64,000 nt of DNA from Enterobacter oligotrophicus (lineage in GTDB: Bacteria > Pseudomonadota > Gammaproteobacteria > Enterobacterales > Enterobacteriaceae): contig NZ_AP019007.1 in assembly GCF_009176645.1 (NCBI RefSeq), forward strand, positions 682,001-746,000. Direction: 5' to 3'. Shown here one piece after another: positions 18,116 through 28,786 of the stretch (its first letter is position 1; the number at the start of each line of letters is the position of its first letter). The position numbers and the translations under genes are program-made. Under the pieces are notes generated by a model. That model was not told the DNA's origin, did no database searches, and was given only the letters and a program-made list of their open reading frames with translations.

Positions 18116-18526
18116 TTACTTTGGTTTCTGCGGCAGATTAGGACATTCTTTTGACCATTTTACAAATTTAGCGTTGTAAACGGCGTCATCGTCACTGACG
18201 AAAGAGACATGACCAACTTTTGCCGCGCCATCTTTTAACGTCCCTAACAGATCTAACTGCACCGTGCGTTCATCGAACTCTTTACCTTTCTCATCGAACG
18301 CCCTGTAACACCCAACAAAACCTGTAAGCTCAATTGGCGCATCAACCTTACTCGAAACGACAAGGTTGAAGGTTTTCTCGTATTTAGGTTGCCCCTCAAT
18401 AACCACCGTCCCTTCGGATTCAGGGATTGCCTGGATAACAAGTTTGTTGTGCAGATCCTCTGCGGCCCATGTAGAAAATGAGACAAGAACGAATGAAGAA
18501 AGAACGAGAGCGTTAACTCTTTTCAT
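18116..18526 (-). CDS. Secreted protein of unknown function
   Basis: A 136-residue protein with a clear Sec signal peptide, MKRVNALVLSSFVLVSFSTWAA|EDL near residue 22. The mature part is short, likely beta-rich, with two cysteines (GCYRAF and ECPNLP) that could form one disulphide in the periplasm. It vaguely recalls the DUF4354 family, but I cannot confirm this. The start at 18526 has a near-perfect AAAGGAGG site; the longer frame from 18658 does not. Base composition seems more A/T-rich than the neighbouring liv genes. Monocistronic. Confidence 0.75.
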   Translation of the reverse strand: MKRVNALVLSSFVLVSFSTWAAEDLHNKLVIQAIPESEGTVVIEGQPKYEKTFNLVVSSKVDAPIELTGFVGCYRAFDEKGKEFDERTVQLDLLGTLKDGAAKVGHVSFVSDDDAVYNAKFVKWSKECPNLPQKPK

Positions 18527-18706
18527 AACAACCTCCTTTATAAACCTCTGAAGGTTATATCTCATAAAGATGACTCCACCAAATTTAAACATAAACCTGG
18601 AGTAAACGAACGTAAAACAATCATTCGGCATCATCCCGTAACGGGACAGGCCACGCACATGAAATAATTCCTGACCATTCCGCCACCGAACTGACGTGTT
18701 TTGCCC

Positions 18707-18732
18707 AAAAAAAAGACCTGCGCAGGCAGGTC
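18707..18732 (-). terminator. Rho-independent terminator of the hsp20 gene
   Basis: On the - strand GACCTGC-CTGC-GCAGGTC (18732-18715), followed by eight T (18714-18707). It lies 70 bases after the Hsp20 stop codon. Confidence 0.85.
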
Positions 18733-18802
18733 AAAATATGAAGTGCATAACTGTTTGTTATTCTGAAATAAAGTGTGTGACGTGCGCTGAGCACTCACCC
18801 GA

Positions 18803-19270
18803 TTATGATTTATGTTCTATCACTTTCTGGTTATTCTCTATCGCTATTTTTTTAGGTTTTTCACTTTCCGGGATCTCCTGGTAAATATCGACCTGCAGCA
18901 GGCCATTCTCCAGCCTTGCACCATTCACTTTGGTGTGCTCAGGTAATGAAAAGCTCAACTGGAAATCCGCACGTCGAATACCACGATATATCCAGTTTTC
19001 GTTTTCTTCTGTCGATTCTTCGGCCCGCTTACCAGAAACAGTCAAATTTCCCCCCACGGTTTCAATTTCAAGCTCGTTTTCCTTCCAGCCTGGAACGCTT
19101 ACCGTAAGTTGATAGCGATTCGAATCCTGTTTCCTGAGATCGTATGCAGGCGAAGCAGAGACAGGGGTGTCACCTGTTAGCTGACTAAACAATCTGTCTA
19201 TTCTGTTGAATCGGTCTGAGAAAATAGAATCAGCAAATACCGGGAGTGCTGACAAGGTTCTGAGTGCCAT
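18803..19270 (-). CDS. Hsp20 / alpha-crystallin family small heat-shock protein
   Basis: A 155-residue ATP-independent holdase. The alpha-crystallin domain spans about residues 40-140: YDLRKQDSNRYQLTVSVPGWKENELEIE, then WIYRGIRRADFQLSFSLPEHTKVNGARLENGLLQVDI, matching IbpA/IbpB. A C-terminal I-x-I-like KKIAIEN follows. It is a third sHsp type beside the usual ibpAB and is not at this place in K-12. A perfect AGGAGG site stands six bases ahead of ATG. The long leader may be a thermometer. Confidence 0.9.
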   Translation of the reverse strand: MALRTLSALPVFADSIFSDRFNRIDRLFSQLTGDTPVSASPAYDLRKQDSNRYQLTVSVPGWKENELEIETVGGNLTVSGKRAEESTEENENWIYRGIRRADFQLSFSLPEHTKVNGARLENGLLQVDIYQEIPESEKPKKIAIENNQKVIEHKS

Positions 19271-19364
19271 AATTAACCTCCTGAATTCCTGTTCAAAAGC
19301 TCAACATAGAGGCAAGCATTGCTTGTCCGATAAATAAAATAATTCCACTCACACCGTTTTCAAG
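19271..19364 (-). promoter_or_regulatory. hsp20 leader: sigma-32-like -35 and possible RNA thermometer
   Basis: CTTGAAA (19364-19358, - strand) is the consensus sigma-32 -35 element; the expected -10 (CCCCAT-like) is not convincing. In the leader, CCTCT (19312-19308) can pair with GGAGG of the ribosome site (19281-19277), with adjacent UGA/UCA pairs, which would hide the ribosome site at low temperature. Small Hsp genes of proteobacteria often use ROSE-type thermometers. Prediction by eye only. Confidence 0.3.
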
Positions 19365-19448
19365 CCCTGCCAGAAAATTTTTTTTAGCCCGTCAGGGTAT
19401 GGCGCAGTTGGAGGAGATTCATTTTCGGAGAGGTGAATTTCAGGCAAT

Positions 19449-19471
19449 AAAAAACCACCCGTAGGTGGTTT
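19449..19471 (-). terminator. Terminator of the tRNA operon
   Basis: On the - strand AAACCACC-TACG-GGTGGTTT (19471-19452) ending in a T-run to 19449, about 45 bases after tRNA-Leu. Confidence 0.85.
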
Positions 19472-19513
19472 ACACGACACTGCTTATTGCTTTGATTATT
19501 CTTTGTTTTCCCA

Positions 19514-19600
19514 TGGTAGCCGGAGTGGGACTTGAACCCACACAGCGCGAACGCCGAGGGATTTTAAATCCCTTGTGTCTACCGATTCCACCATCCGGCC
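19514..19600 (-). tRNA. leuZ: tRNA-Leu (UAA)
   Basis: An 87-base class II tRNA with the long variable arm. The anticodon loop TTTAAAA gives UAA. The acceptor stem GGCCGGA pairs with TCCGGCT (G-U at 1-72), CCA is encoded (19516-19514). Nearly identical to E. coli leuZ, and third gene of the glyW-cysT-leuZ unit. Confidence 0.97.
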
Positions 19601-19611
19601 AGGGAAGAAAG

Positions 19612-19685
19612 TGGAGGCGCGTTCCGGAGTCGAACCGGACTAGACGGATTTGCAATCCGCTACATAACCGCTTTGCTAACGCGCC
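19612..19685 (-). tRNA. cysT: tRNA-Cys (GCA)
   Basis: A 74-base tRNA. Acceptor GGCGCGT / ACGCGCC, anticodon GCA in loop TTGCAAA, T-arm GGTTCGACTCC, and encoded CCA. Second of three tRNAs transcribed leftward. Confidence 0.97.
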
Positions 19686-19736
19686 TTAAATCTGTTGTCT
19701 TTCGACTTACACCCGCGATTGCCGATGTATTTAATC

Positions 19737-19812
<76 letters not shown>

Positions 19813-19964
19813 ATGTTATTAAGTTAACATCTAACCACTTGATTTCATTATCGTCCGGCTAACTGTGCCGCCGTTCGATGCGTTGCATTCTACTGATATG
19901 ACGTTTTGAGTCAACGTTATTTTTTACATCCCTGGATCGTTTGCTGAAAATTACGTCGAAACGA

Positions 19965-20513
19965 TCACTGTTCAAGCAAATCTCCGCGAGCAGCGTTTAA
20001 ATACTGCAGCATTGACCACAGCGTCAGCACCGCGGCAACCCACAGCAGGCCAATCCCTGCCCATTCAACCCAGGCGTTCGGACGCCACAGCATCCAGACC
20101 AGCGCCGCCATTTGCGCAGTGGTTTTCACTTTGCCGATCCACGATACCGCCACGCTGCTGCGTTTACCCAGCTCCGCCATCCACTCACGCAGGGCAGAGA
20201 TAATGATCTCACGACCAATCATCGTTGCCGCAGGCAGCGTTACCCACCAGGTATGATAGTGCTCAGCAACCAGCACCATCGCGATCGCCACCATCACTTT
20301 ATCGGCAACCGGATCGAGGAACGCGCCAAAGCGGGTACTTTGATTCCAGCGACGCGCCAGATAGCCGTCAAACCAGTCCGTAACGGCGGCAATCAGGAAA
20401 ATCAGCGCACAGGCGAAAGGAGCCCAGACAACCGGCAGGTAAAATGCCAGTACAAAGAACGGGATAAGCACGACGCGAAAGAGAGTGAGCAACGTAGGGA
20501 TATTAAATCGCAT
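19965..20513 (-). CDS. pgsA: Phosphatidylglycerophosphate synthase PgsA
   Basis: A 182-residue inner-membrane CDP-alcohol phosphotransferase that joins CDP-diacylglycerol and glycerol-3-phosphate, the committed step to phosphatidylglycerol and cardiolipin. The family motif DG-x2-AR-x8-G-x3-D-x3-D is seen as [26 protein letters not shown] (shown in part: [15 protein letters not shown]). Length equals E. coli PgsA. It follows uvrC by 56 bases and precedes the tRNA genes. Confidence 0.97.
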   Translation of the reverse strand: MRFNIPTLLTLFRVVLIPFFVLAFYLPVVWAPFACALIFLIAAVTDWFDGYLARRWNQSTRFGAFLDPVADKVMVAIAMVLVAEHYHTWWVTLPAATMIGREIIISALREWMAELGKRSSVAVSWIGKVKTTAQMAALVWMLWRPNAWVEWAGIGLLWVAAVLTLWSMLQYLNAARGDLLEQ

Positions 20514-20569
20514 AATGACGGTAACTGTCTGTTGTCAGTAAAATTTAGCTCTATGTTGCTACAGAGCCC

Positions 20570-22402
20570 TCAATGTTTCAACGAGTAGTAGATCTTTTCT
20601 GCCAGCCCTTGCGAAATACCCGGCACTTTTGCAATTTCCTCCATACTGGCATTGAGTAATCCTTGCAATCCGCCCATATACTTCAACAGCATTTGCCGAC
20701 GTTTTGGCCCAACGCCTTCGATGGTCTCAAGCGTACTGGTATTTTTGACTTTCGCCCGTTTCTTACGATGGCCGCTGATCGCATGATCGTGCGATTCATC
20801 GCGGATATGCTGGATCACATGCAGCGCAGGGGAATCCGGCGGCAGGCTAAAGCCCTCACCTTCCGGTTCGAAAAACAGCGTTTCCAGCCCGGCTTTACGA
20901 TCCGCCCCTTTCGCCACACCGAGCAGCAACGGATGGTTTTTGTCCCACTCAACGTCAAGAGATGCGAATACTGCCTTCGCCTGGCCAAGCTGCCCTTTGC
21001 CACCGTCGATCAGGATGACGTCAGGAATTTTGCTCTCTTCAATCGCTTTGCCATAGCGACGGCGCAAAACCTGGTTCATCGCCGCATAGTCATCACCTGG
21101 CGTGATCCCGGTGATGTTGTAGCGACGGTACTCCGCCCGCAACGGCCCGTTGGCATCAAATACCACGCACGACGCCACAGTCTGCTCACCCATCGTATGG
21201 CTGATATCGAAACACTCCATACGTTTGACTTCCGACAGCTTCAGCAGGGATGCCAGAGCGGTTAAACGCTGGTGGACCGTCGACTGCTGCGAAAGTTTAG
21301 TGGTCAGCGCCGTGGCCGCGTTGGTACGCGCCAGTTTAAGGTAGCGCGCGCGATCCCCACGCGGTTTGGTCTGCACATTGACGCGACGGCCAGCCAGCTC
21401 TGAAAGGGAATCTGCCAGCAGGGTTTTGTCATCAAGACTGAAATCGAGCAGGATCTCCGATGGCAGCGTGCGCATCTGGCTCCCCTGCAGGTAAAACTGC
21501 CCGACAAAGGTTTCGACCACTTCACCCAGTTCTGTACCACCAGGCACTTTCGGGAAGTAACTGCGGCTGCCGAGCACTTTCCCCTGGCGGATAAACAGCA
21601 CGTGAACACAGGCCATACCGGCGTCAAACGAAACGCCGATAACATCCAGATCGTCACCCGTATTGGAGACAAACTGCTTCTCGGTGACCCTGCGCACCGC
21701 CTGGATTTGGTCGCGAATGCGCGCAGCCTCTTCGAACTCCAGCGCAGCGCTGGCTTTTTCCATGCGGGCAATCAGCTGGGTAAGGACCTGATCGTCTTTA
21801 CCGGCTAAAAACAGGCGCACATATTCCACCTGCTGCGCATACTCTTCTTCACTCACCAGCCCGGCAACGCAAGGCCCGAGGCAGCGACCAATCTGGTACT
21901 GCAGACACGGACGCGAGCGGTTCCGGTAGACGCTATTCTCGCACTGGCGAATGGGGAAGATTTTTTGCAGCAGCGCCAGCGTTTCCCGCACGGCATATCC
22001 GTTCGGGAAGGGACCGAAATATTCACCCTTCGCATGTTTGGCACCACGGTGCATGGCCAGACGCGGATGGGTATCGCCGCTCAGGAAAATAAAGGGATAG
22101 GATTTGTCATCACGCAGCAGTACGTTGTAGCGCGGCTGATAGAGCTTAATGTAGTTGTGTTCAAGCAGCAGCGCTTCCGTCTCGGTGTGCGTCACGGTGA
22201 CATCAATATTTTGTATCAATGCGACCAGCGCTTCGGTCTTACGGGAGGCCAGATTGCTGCGGAAATAGCTGGAAAGGCGTTTTTTGAGATCTTTTGCCTT
22301 ACCCACATAGATAACCGTACCGCCAGCGTCATACATGCGATAGACGCCTGGCTGGCTGGTCACGGTTTTCAGAAATGCTTTTGAATCGAACGCTTCACTC
22401 AC
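20570..22402 (-). CDS. uvrC: Excinuclease ABC subunit UvrC
   Basis: The 610-residue nuclease of nucleotide excision repair, which cuts both sides of a lesion after UvrAB loading. Domains: GIY-YIG nuclease (residues about 18-95; [19 protein letters not shown]), UvrB-interacting UVR region (near 205-240), RNase H-like second nuclease ([20 protein letters not shown]), and C-terminal tandem helix-hairpin-helix ([13 protein letters not shown]). GTG start at 22402 overlaps the uvrY stop by four bases (GTGA), as in E. coli. Confidence 0.97.
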   Translation of the reverse strand: MSEAFDSKAFLKTVTSQPGVYRMYDAGGTVIYVGKAKDLKKRLSSYFRSNLASRKTEALVALIQNIDVTVTHTETEALLLEHNYIKLYQPRYNVLLRDDKSYPFIFLSGDTHPRLAMHRGAKHAKGEYFGPFPNGYAVRETLALLQKIFPIRQCENSVYRNRSRPCLQYQIGRCLGPCVAGLVSEEEYAQQVEYVRLFLAGKDDQVLTQLIARMEKASAALEFEEAARIRDQIQAVRRVTEKQFVSNTGDDLDVIGVSFDAGMACVHVLFIRQGKVLGSRSYFPKVPGGTELGEVVETFVGQFYLQGSQMRTLPSEILLDFSLDDKTLLADSLSELAGRRVNVQTKPRGDRARYLKLARTNAATALTTKLSQQSTVHQRLTALASLLKLSEVKRMECFDISHTMGEQTVASCVVFDANGPLRAEYRRYNITGITPGDDYAAMNQVLRRRYGKAIEESKIPDVILIDGGKGQLGQAKAVFASLDVEWDKNHPLLLGVAKGADRKAGLETLFFEPEGEGFSLPPDSPALHVIQHIRDESHDHAISGHRKKRAKVKNTSTLETIEGVGPKRRQMLLKYMGGLQGLLNASMEEIAKVPGISQGLAEKIYYSLKH

Positions 22403-23055
22403 TGACTTATCAACGACTCCGCATTACACAGACCATGACGAATAGCCAGGTGAGTCAACTCGACATCACCGTGAATGTTTAATTTACTGAACATCCGATA
22501 GCGGTAGCTGTTAACCGTTTTCGGGCTGAGATTCAGCTGTTCAGAGATCTCATTCACTTTCTGACCTTTAGTGATCATCAGCATAATCTGCAATTCGCGC
22601 TCAGACAAACTGGCAAACGGCGACTCCGTTTTCTCCGGCTCAATCTGACTCAACGCCATTTGTTGGGCAATGTCAGAGGCAATATAGCGCTGCCCGGCAT
22701 ATACACAACGGATGGCATTGACAACTTCCTGCGGGGCGGCCCCTTTACTCAGATACCCGGCCGCGCCTGCCTGCATCACTTTCGCAGGCAGAGGATTTTC
22801 GGTATGTACGGTCAGCATGATGACTTTGGTATCAACAAACGTGCGGGCGATTTTACGTGTTGCTTCAAGCCCGCCAATGCCGGGCATGTTCATATCCATC
22901 AACACGACGTCTGCTGAGTTGGCGCGACACCATTTTACAGCATCTTCGCCACAGCATGCTTCACCAGCAACTTTGATACCCTTTATATCTTCAAGAATGC
23001 GTCGTATCCCTGCGCGCACCAGTTCGTGGTCATCAACAAGAAGGACGTTGATCAA
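22399..23055 (-). CDS. uvrY: Response regulator UvrY
   Basis: The 218-residue partner of the BarA sensor kinase; it activates csrB/csrC transcription and so controls carbon storage, motility and biofilm through CsrA. N-terminal receiver domain with phosphoacceptor Asp54 (VLMDMNMPG) and C-terminal LuxR-type helix-turn-helix ([39 protein letters not shown]). First gene of uvrY-uvrC. Confidence 0.97.
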   Translation of the reverse strand: MINVLLVDDHELVRAGIRRILEDIKGIKVAGEACCGEDAVKWCRANSADVVLMDMNMPGIGGLEATRKIARTFVDTKVIMLTVHTENPLPAKVMQAGAAGYLSKGAAPQEVVNAIRCVYAGQRYIASDIAQQMALSQIEPEKTESPFASLSERELQIMLMITKGQKVNEISEQLNLSPKTVNSYRYRMFSKLNIHGDVELTHLAIRHGLCNAESLISQ

Positions 23056-23524
23056 AGGAAATGTCTCCAGAATAGGGATAACGCTACTGACTGCTAATTA
23101 CGTTTATATTAACGGTTTTCCTCGCAAGATTAAAACGCTAAAAAACCCGCGCTTCGATTTTGCTCTCGTTTTTGGAAATTAGCCTGTACAGACAGTGGAA
23201 AGGAAAACCCGCGCGGCCAGAGCCTTAGCGGCTATTTTTAAGCATCTGTATTCAAAAAGTTACAAAAAATACGCATTGAAGCCTCACATCAAAACAGCTT
23301 TCAACTTTTTGTAACAACAATTAACGGCAAGCGAACCGGTGATAAACAATTAATTGCAGATGACATGCGGTAAAGATTACCCCCGAACGCTGTTTACGCA
23401 AATAAACAAAATGCAGAAAAGTACAAAAAACAACCACTGCTTTTTTTACCCCAGGTTGTGGTATACTCCGCCGCCTTAACTTTCATCGTCGCGCTCGAGC
23501 GCTGTTTTATAATGAGGAAAATAA
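23056..23524. other. Divergent uvrY / yecF intergenic region
   Basis: About 470 bases with no supported gene. Near yecF an extended -10 (TGG then TATACT at 23462-23467) is visible. In the predicted yecF leader, GCGCTCGAGCGC (23491-23502) is a perfect 12-base palindrome followed by TGTTTTAT, about 20 bases before the yecF start. uvrY regulatory sites are not recognised. Confidence 0.5.
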
Positions 23525-23749
23525 ATGAGCACACCTGAATTCGCCACTGCGGAGAATAACCAAGAGCTGGCACAGGAAGTAAACTGCCTGAAATCGCTGC
23601 TGACACTCATGCTGCAGGCAATGGGCCAGGCCGACGCCGGACGTGTGATCATTAAAATGGAAAAACAGATCGCGCAGATGGAAGATGAAGCGGAGTCCGC
23701 GGTATTTGCTAATACTGTTAAGCAAATTAAACAGGCTTACCGTCAGTAA
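23525..23749 (+). CDS. yecF: YecF family protein (DUF2594)
   Basis: A 74-residue soluble protein closely matching E. coli YecF ([25 protein letters not shown]). Likely helical, function unknown. ATG follows AATGAGGAAAATAA. It converges with sdiA across a shared hairpin. Confidence 0.92.
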   Translation: MSTPEFATAENNQELAQEVNCLKSLLTLMLQAMGQADAGRVIIKMEKQIAQMEDEAESAVFANTVKQIKQAYRQ

Positions 23750-23780
23750 AAAAAACGGCTGGATGCAGTGCATTCAGCCG
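23748..23780 (-). terminator. Bidirectional hairpin between yecF and sdiA
   Basis: CGGCTGGATGCA (23756-23767) / TGCATTCAGCCG (23769-23780), one G-U pair. The A-run 23748-23755 gives eight T on the - strand, so it is best as the sdiA terminator. Confidence 0.8.
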
Positions 23781-23813
23781 TTGTCTTGTCTGACACGCAG
23801 AACGTTGGGTTGA

Positions 23814-24536
23814 TCAGATAAGCCCCGTCGCCGCGGCATAACATGCGATCTGCGTCTTGTTCGGTGCATTGAATTTCTTCTGCATATTCTTCTGATGGAA
23901 GTTAACGGTATTCTCTGAAATCGAGAGGATGATGGCTATTTCCGCTGACGTTTTCCCTTCCGCCGTCCACTTTAAAATTTCCCGCTCACGCTTGCTGAAT
24001 TTCATTTCAGGCGGCATCACCATCTCGTGTTCAAAACGGAGCAGAGAGGTCAATGCCATTTGCACCAGCATTTGCAAACGCAACTCAATTTCTTCGCTAC
24101 GGGTCATACTGACCTGCGCACCATCTCGCGAGACGGAAAGAAAACCGAGCGCGTGATTGGGTAACATCAGATACTGCGTTATTCCCGAACGCAAACCGTG
24201 GTCGCGCGCGCCATCCCATAATTCCTGCGCATCAGCGAATAATTCATCTGTCCAGGGTAAATGCCCCTGAATGAAATTCTCAGGCTTGAGCACCGGATCG
24301 ATAGCGAAATAATTCTCTGACTGATATTGCGCCATCCACTGCTGCGGATAGGTGGAATGTACTGCTATTTTAGGGCGCGTAAAAGGTACAGGATGACGAA
24401 CGCAGAGTGCGAAATAATCGAATTCGAGTGCCTGCGTTTGTCGCTGAAGTTCCTGATATACCTCGTCGGCACAGGTCAATTCCTGAAACCGGAGGAAGCA
24501 TTCCCGCCGCCATGTGAAAAAGTCTGAATCCCTCAT
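23814..24536 (-). CDS. sdiA: LuxR-family quorum-sensing regulator SdiA
   Basis: A 240-residue transcription factor that senses foreign N-acyl-homoserine lactones. The N-terminal autoinducer-binding domain (about 1-170; YDYFAL-like LEFDYFALCVRHPVPFTRP, AIDPVLKPENF) is followed by a LuxR-type helix-turn-helix (FSKREREILKWTAEGKTSAEIA, SENTVNFHQKNMQKK). The Met at 24536 (MRDSDFFTWRR) gives E. coli SdiA length; the upstream 20 residues to 24596 are probably not translated. No luxI-type synthase is present in the window. Confidence 0.94.
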   Translation of the reverse strand: MRDSDFFTWRRECFLRFQELTCADEVYQELQRQTQALEFDYFALCVRHPVPFTRPKIAVHSTYPQQWMAQYQSENYFAIDPVLKPENFIQGHLPWTDELFADAQELWDGARDHGLRSGITQYLMLPNHALGFLSVSRDGAQVSMTRSEEIELRLQMLVQMALTSLLRFEHEMVMPPEMKFSKREREILKWTAEGKTSAEIAIILSISENTVNFHQKNMQKKFNAPNKTQIACYAAATGLI

Positions 24537-24760
24537 ACTGACTGAATGAAGCCCCTGATAAAGATAATCATTATTATGGTGAATATAACGTAACACATAA
24601 AACTTATTTATTAATACAAAATATCGGCCGCAAAACCATTATCTTCAGTTTTAAAATGAGTTAGCCAGAATGAACCGAATAAAAGGAACAGGAAAAGGGA
24701 CTTCAGGGGAGGATAATTTGCTCCAGCGGGATAATCTGGAGCAAATTTAGCACATAAATG

Positions 24761-25513
24761 CTACTGCATAAGGAATTTTTCAAGGAACTGCCGGGTTCGC
24801 GGATGCTGCGGATTCGCAAACAGGTTTTTCGCGGGCCCCTGCTCCACAATTTTCCCCTGATCCATAAAAATAGCCCGGTCAGCCACATCGCGGGCAAAAC
24901 TCATTTCATGGGTCACAATCACCATCGTGCGCTTCTCTTGCGCCAGCTGGCGAATGGTATTCAGTACCTCACCCACCAGTTCTGGATCGAGCGCGGATGT
25001 CGGTTCATCGAACAGGATCACATCCGGACGCATTGCCAGCGCACGCGCAATCGCCACGCGCTGCTGCTGGCCGCCCGACAGACGGCGCGGGTAGCTGGTC
25101 TCCTTGCCCGCCAGCCCGACCTTTGCCAGCAATTCCCGTGCGCGAACCGTCGCCTCTTCCTTTGGTTCGCCTTTCACAATAACCGGGCCTTCAATAATGT
25201 TTTCCAGCACCGTCCGGTGCGGGAAAAGGTTGAAACTCTGGAAAACGAAGCCAACATGCTGGCGCAGACGGCGGATCAACCCTTTCTGCTGGCTAATGGA
25301 TTTGCCGGTATCAATGGTGATATCCCCTACCCGGATCGTGCCGCCTTCAGGCTGTTCGAGCAGGTTAATGCTGCGCAGCAGCGTGGTTTTACCGGAACCG
25401 CTTGGCCCGATAATCGCCACTACCTCACCCTGCTCCACTTCCAGATCGATACCGTGGAGCACCGTTTGCCCGTGGAATTTTTTCACCAGGTTTTTGACGT
25501 CGATTGCACTCAT
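24761..25513 (-). CDS. tcyN: L-cystine ABC transporter ATP-binding protein TcyN (YecC)
   Basis: A 250-residue ATPase of the FliY-YecSC cystine importer. Walker A GPSGSGKTT at 36-44, signature LSGGQQQRVAIARAL, Walker B VILFDEPTSALDPE, switch VTHEM. It overlaps the tcyL stop by four bases (ATGA). Length equals E. coli YecC. Confidence 0.95.
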   Translation of the reverse strand: MSAIDVKNLVKKFHGQTVLHGIDLEVEQGEVVAIIGPSGSGKTTLLRSINLLEQPEGGTIRVGDITIDTGKSISQQKGLIRRLRQHVGFVFQSFNLFPHRTVLENIIEGPVIVKGEPKEEATVRARELLAKVGLAGKETSYPRRLSGGQQQRVAIARALAMRPDVILFDEPTSALDPELVGEVLNTIRQLAQEKRTMVIVTHEMSFARDVADRAIFMDQGKIVEQGPAKNLFANPQHPRTRQFLEKFLMQ

Positions 25514-26178
25514 TTCGGATCACGCTCCTGGCGGTTAAGCTGGTTTTCAAAATAGTTCTGCAGCGCGGAAAGCACCGTCGCCATGACCCAGTAAATCAGC
25601 GAAGCCGCCAGATACATGGTGAACACTTCCAGTGTACGCGAGGTGATCAGCTGCGCCTGACGGAACAGCTCTGGCACCTGAATGGTTGCCGCCAGCGACG
25701 TATCTTTCACCAGGCTAATAAAGCTGTTGCTCAGCGGAGGCAGCGCCACGCGCGCGGCCTGCGGCAGGATTGCCCGGCGCAGAGTCTGCCACGGCGTCAT
25801 ACCGATACTGGCGGCGGCTTCCCACTGGCCTTTATCAATGGAGGAGATTGCCGCACGCAGGGTTTCCGAGGTGTACGCCGCGGTGTTCAGCGACAGGCCA
25901 ATCATCGCCGCCGGGATCGGATCAAGCTCGATACCAAATTGCGGCAGACCGTAGTAAATCATAAACAGCTGAGCAATAAGCGGCGTTCCGCGAAACACGG
26001 AAATATAGAACCGCGCCAGCCAACGCACCGGCCAGACGGGCGACATGCGCATCAACGCCAGCACAAACCCGAGCACCAGCCCGAAGAACATCCCGCCAAT
26101 ACTGAGCTGTAACGTAAACACCGCCCCCTTCAGCAGGAACGGCAACGAATCAATAACCAGTTGAATACTTTCTTGCAT
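25510..26178 (-). CDS. tcyL: L-cystine ABC transporter permease TcyL (YecS)
   Basis: A 222-residue polar amino-acid permease of the HisM/GlnP type with about five membrane segments. The cytoplasmic coupling loop EAAASIGMTPWQTLRRAILPQA is clear. It works with TcyJ and TcyN to import cystine, and with dcyD for D-cysteine use. It starts 21 bases after dcyD. Confidence 0.95.
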   Translation of the reverse strand: MQESIQLVIDSLPFLLKGAVFTLQLSIGGMFFGLVLGFVLALMRMSPVWPVRWLARFYISVFRGTPLIAQLFMIYYGLPQFGIELDPIPAAMIGLSLNTAAYTSETLRAAISSIDKGQWEAAASIGMTPWQTLRRAILPQAARVALPPLSNSFISLVKDTSLAATIQVPELFRQAQLITSRTLEVFTMYLAASLIYWVMATVLSALQNYFENQLNRQERDPK

Positions 26179-26199
26179 TATTATTTTTCGACCTGATTT

Positions 26200-27281
<1,082 letters not shown>

Positions 27282-27293
27282 ACCATCAAAGAC

Positions 27294-28094
27294 TTATTTG
27301 GTGACGTCTGCTCCGAACCACTTCTCAGACAATGCCTTGAGGCTACCATCTTTCTGCATGTCCGCAATGGCACCATCAATGGCTTTCACCAGATCGTCGT
27401 TACCTTTACGGATGGCAACACCGGCTTCCTGACGAGAGAACGCATCACCGGCAACCGCCAGCGTGTTGTTGGTTTTCTTCACCAGATCCAGTGCCGCCAG
27501 GCGGTCAACCAGAATGGCATCAATACGGCCAACGCGCAGATCCTGGTATTTGGTCGGGTCATCATCATAGGTGCGGATATCCACGCCCTGCACGTTCTGG
27601 CGCAGCCACTCTTCATAGTTCGTGCCCAGACCCACACCGACTTTCTTGCCTTTCAGATCAGCCGCTGATTTGATGGAGCCTTCGTTCCCTTTCTTCACCA
27701 GCGCCTGAATACCGGATACGGTGTACGGCGTGGAGAAGTCATACTTCTTCTTACGCTCGTCAGAAATGGTTACCTGGTTAATCACCACATCGATACGTTT
27801 AGAGTCCAGCGACGCCAGCATACCGTCCCATTTGGTCGGCTTCAGGGACGCTTTCACGCCCAGATGTTTCGCCAGCTCTTCCGCAAACTCCACTTCAAAC
27901 CCGGTCAGTTTACCGTCATCGCCCTGGAAGCTGAACGGAGGATAGGTTCCTTCCAGCCCAACCAACAGCGTGCCGCGCTCTTTCACTTTATTCAGCAGAT
28001 TTTCTGCCGCGAACGTTTTCACGCTCATACCCGCGACCAGCGCAACGGCCATCACCCCCATCAGCGCCTGACGACCCAGAAGTGCTAATTTCAT
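27294..28094 (-). CDS. tcyJ: L-cystine-binding protein TcyJ (FliY)
   Basis: A 266-residue periplasmic receptor, signal peptide ending VKTFA|AEN near residue 29. Family-3 solute-binding fold: GTYPPFSFQGDDGKLTGFEVE and VGLGTNYEEW. It binds cystine for TcyLN. It is historically named FliY because it lies beside fliZ in the flagellar locus, but it is not a flagellar part. Confidence 0.95.
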   Translation of the reverse strand: MKLALLGRQALMGVMAVALVAGMSVKTFAAENLLNKVKERGTLLVGLEGTYPPFSFQGDDGKLTGFEVEFAEELAKHLGVKASLKPTKWDGMLASLDSKRIDVVINQVTISDERKKKYDFSTPYTVSGIQALVKKGNEGSIKSAADLKGKKVGVGLGTNYEEWLRQNVQGVDIRTYDDDPTKYQDLRVGRIDAILVDRLAALDLVKKTNNTLAVAGDAFSRQEAGVAIRKGNDDLVKAIDGAIADMQKDGSLKALSEKWFGADVTK

Positions 28095-28180
28095 ATATAC
28101 CCCGATACAGTGGAATTTTTGAGTAGTGTAGAGATTTCACCTGTAACGTCAAAGGCGACTCCGCTACATCTTATTCATTT

Positions 28181-28732
28181 TTAATATATATCAGAAGTTG
28201 TCCCGGTGTGGACTTTCTGCTTTACCGCACCCGGCATTTGGACCTTATATTGTGCATACTTGCGCAGCGCAATTCGGTAATTGTTGGTGCTGGTCGCAGG
28301 TAACCACGGCTCCAGATTTTCATCCAGATACCCGGTTTTAAGCAGATCGCGAGAAATGTTTTGCACGGTCAGATGCTGGCCGAGACGACGCAGGCGAACC
28401 ACATATTCGCGCACGGTGCCGTGGCTCATCTCCGTTTGTTCAAACAGGAATTGTTTAAAGCCGATAATGTCAAAGAAGTCGCTTTGCTCTTTGCAGTGGA
28501 GATCGCCACAGAAACGGCAAAGCGCTACCCACTCTTTTTGCTCTTCGAGCCACGCAGCCTCATCCATCAACGTGTCGAGACGCGAAATCGCAATCTTATT
28601 CACGATTTCGCCACGACGAACCAGCGTGATACGGTCGAGTAATTTATTACAGTGGGCGCAATGCGTCTGGCTGTGTTTAAAGTCTTTCAGGTAGCGGCTT
28701 AAAGGCCGTCTTTTAGATTGCTGCACCGTCAT
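28181..28732 (-). CDS. fliZ: Flagellar regulator FliZ
   Basis: A 183-residue regulator that favours motility by antagonising sigma-S-type promoters and, in Salmonella, raising FlhDC activity. Two Cys pairs (HCAHCNKL near residue 22 and CRFCGDLHC near 72) are visible. The C-terminal part resembles a phage-integrase core-binding fold (EYVVRLRRLGQHL). AGGAG precedes ATG. Cotranscribed with fliA, 54 bases downstream. Confidence 0.95.
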   Translation of the reverse strand: MTVQQSKRRPLSRYLKDFKHSQTHCAHCNKLLDRITLVRRGEIVNKIAISRLDTLMDEAAWLEEQKEWVALCRFCGDLHCKEQSDFFDIIGFKQFLFEQTEMSHGTVREYVVRLRRLGQHLTVQNISRDLLKTGYLDENLEPWLPATSTNNYRIALRKYAQYKVQMPGAVKQKVHTGTTSDIY

Positions 28733-28786
28733 GATAACTCCTGGTTGTCAATACGTTGTGCGGCATTTTTCAGGTGAATCAATCAC

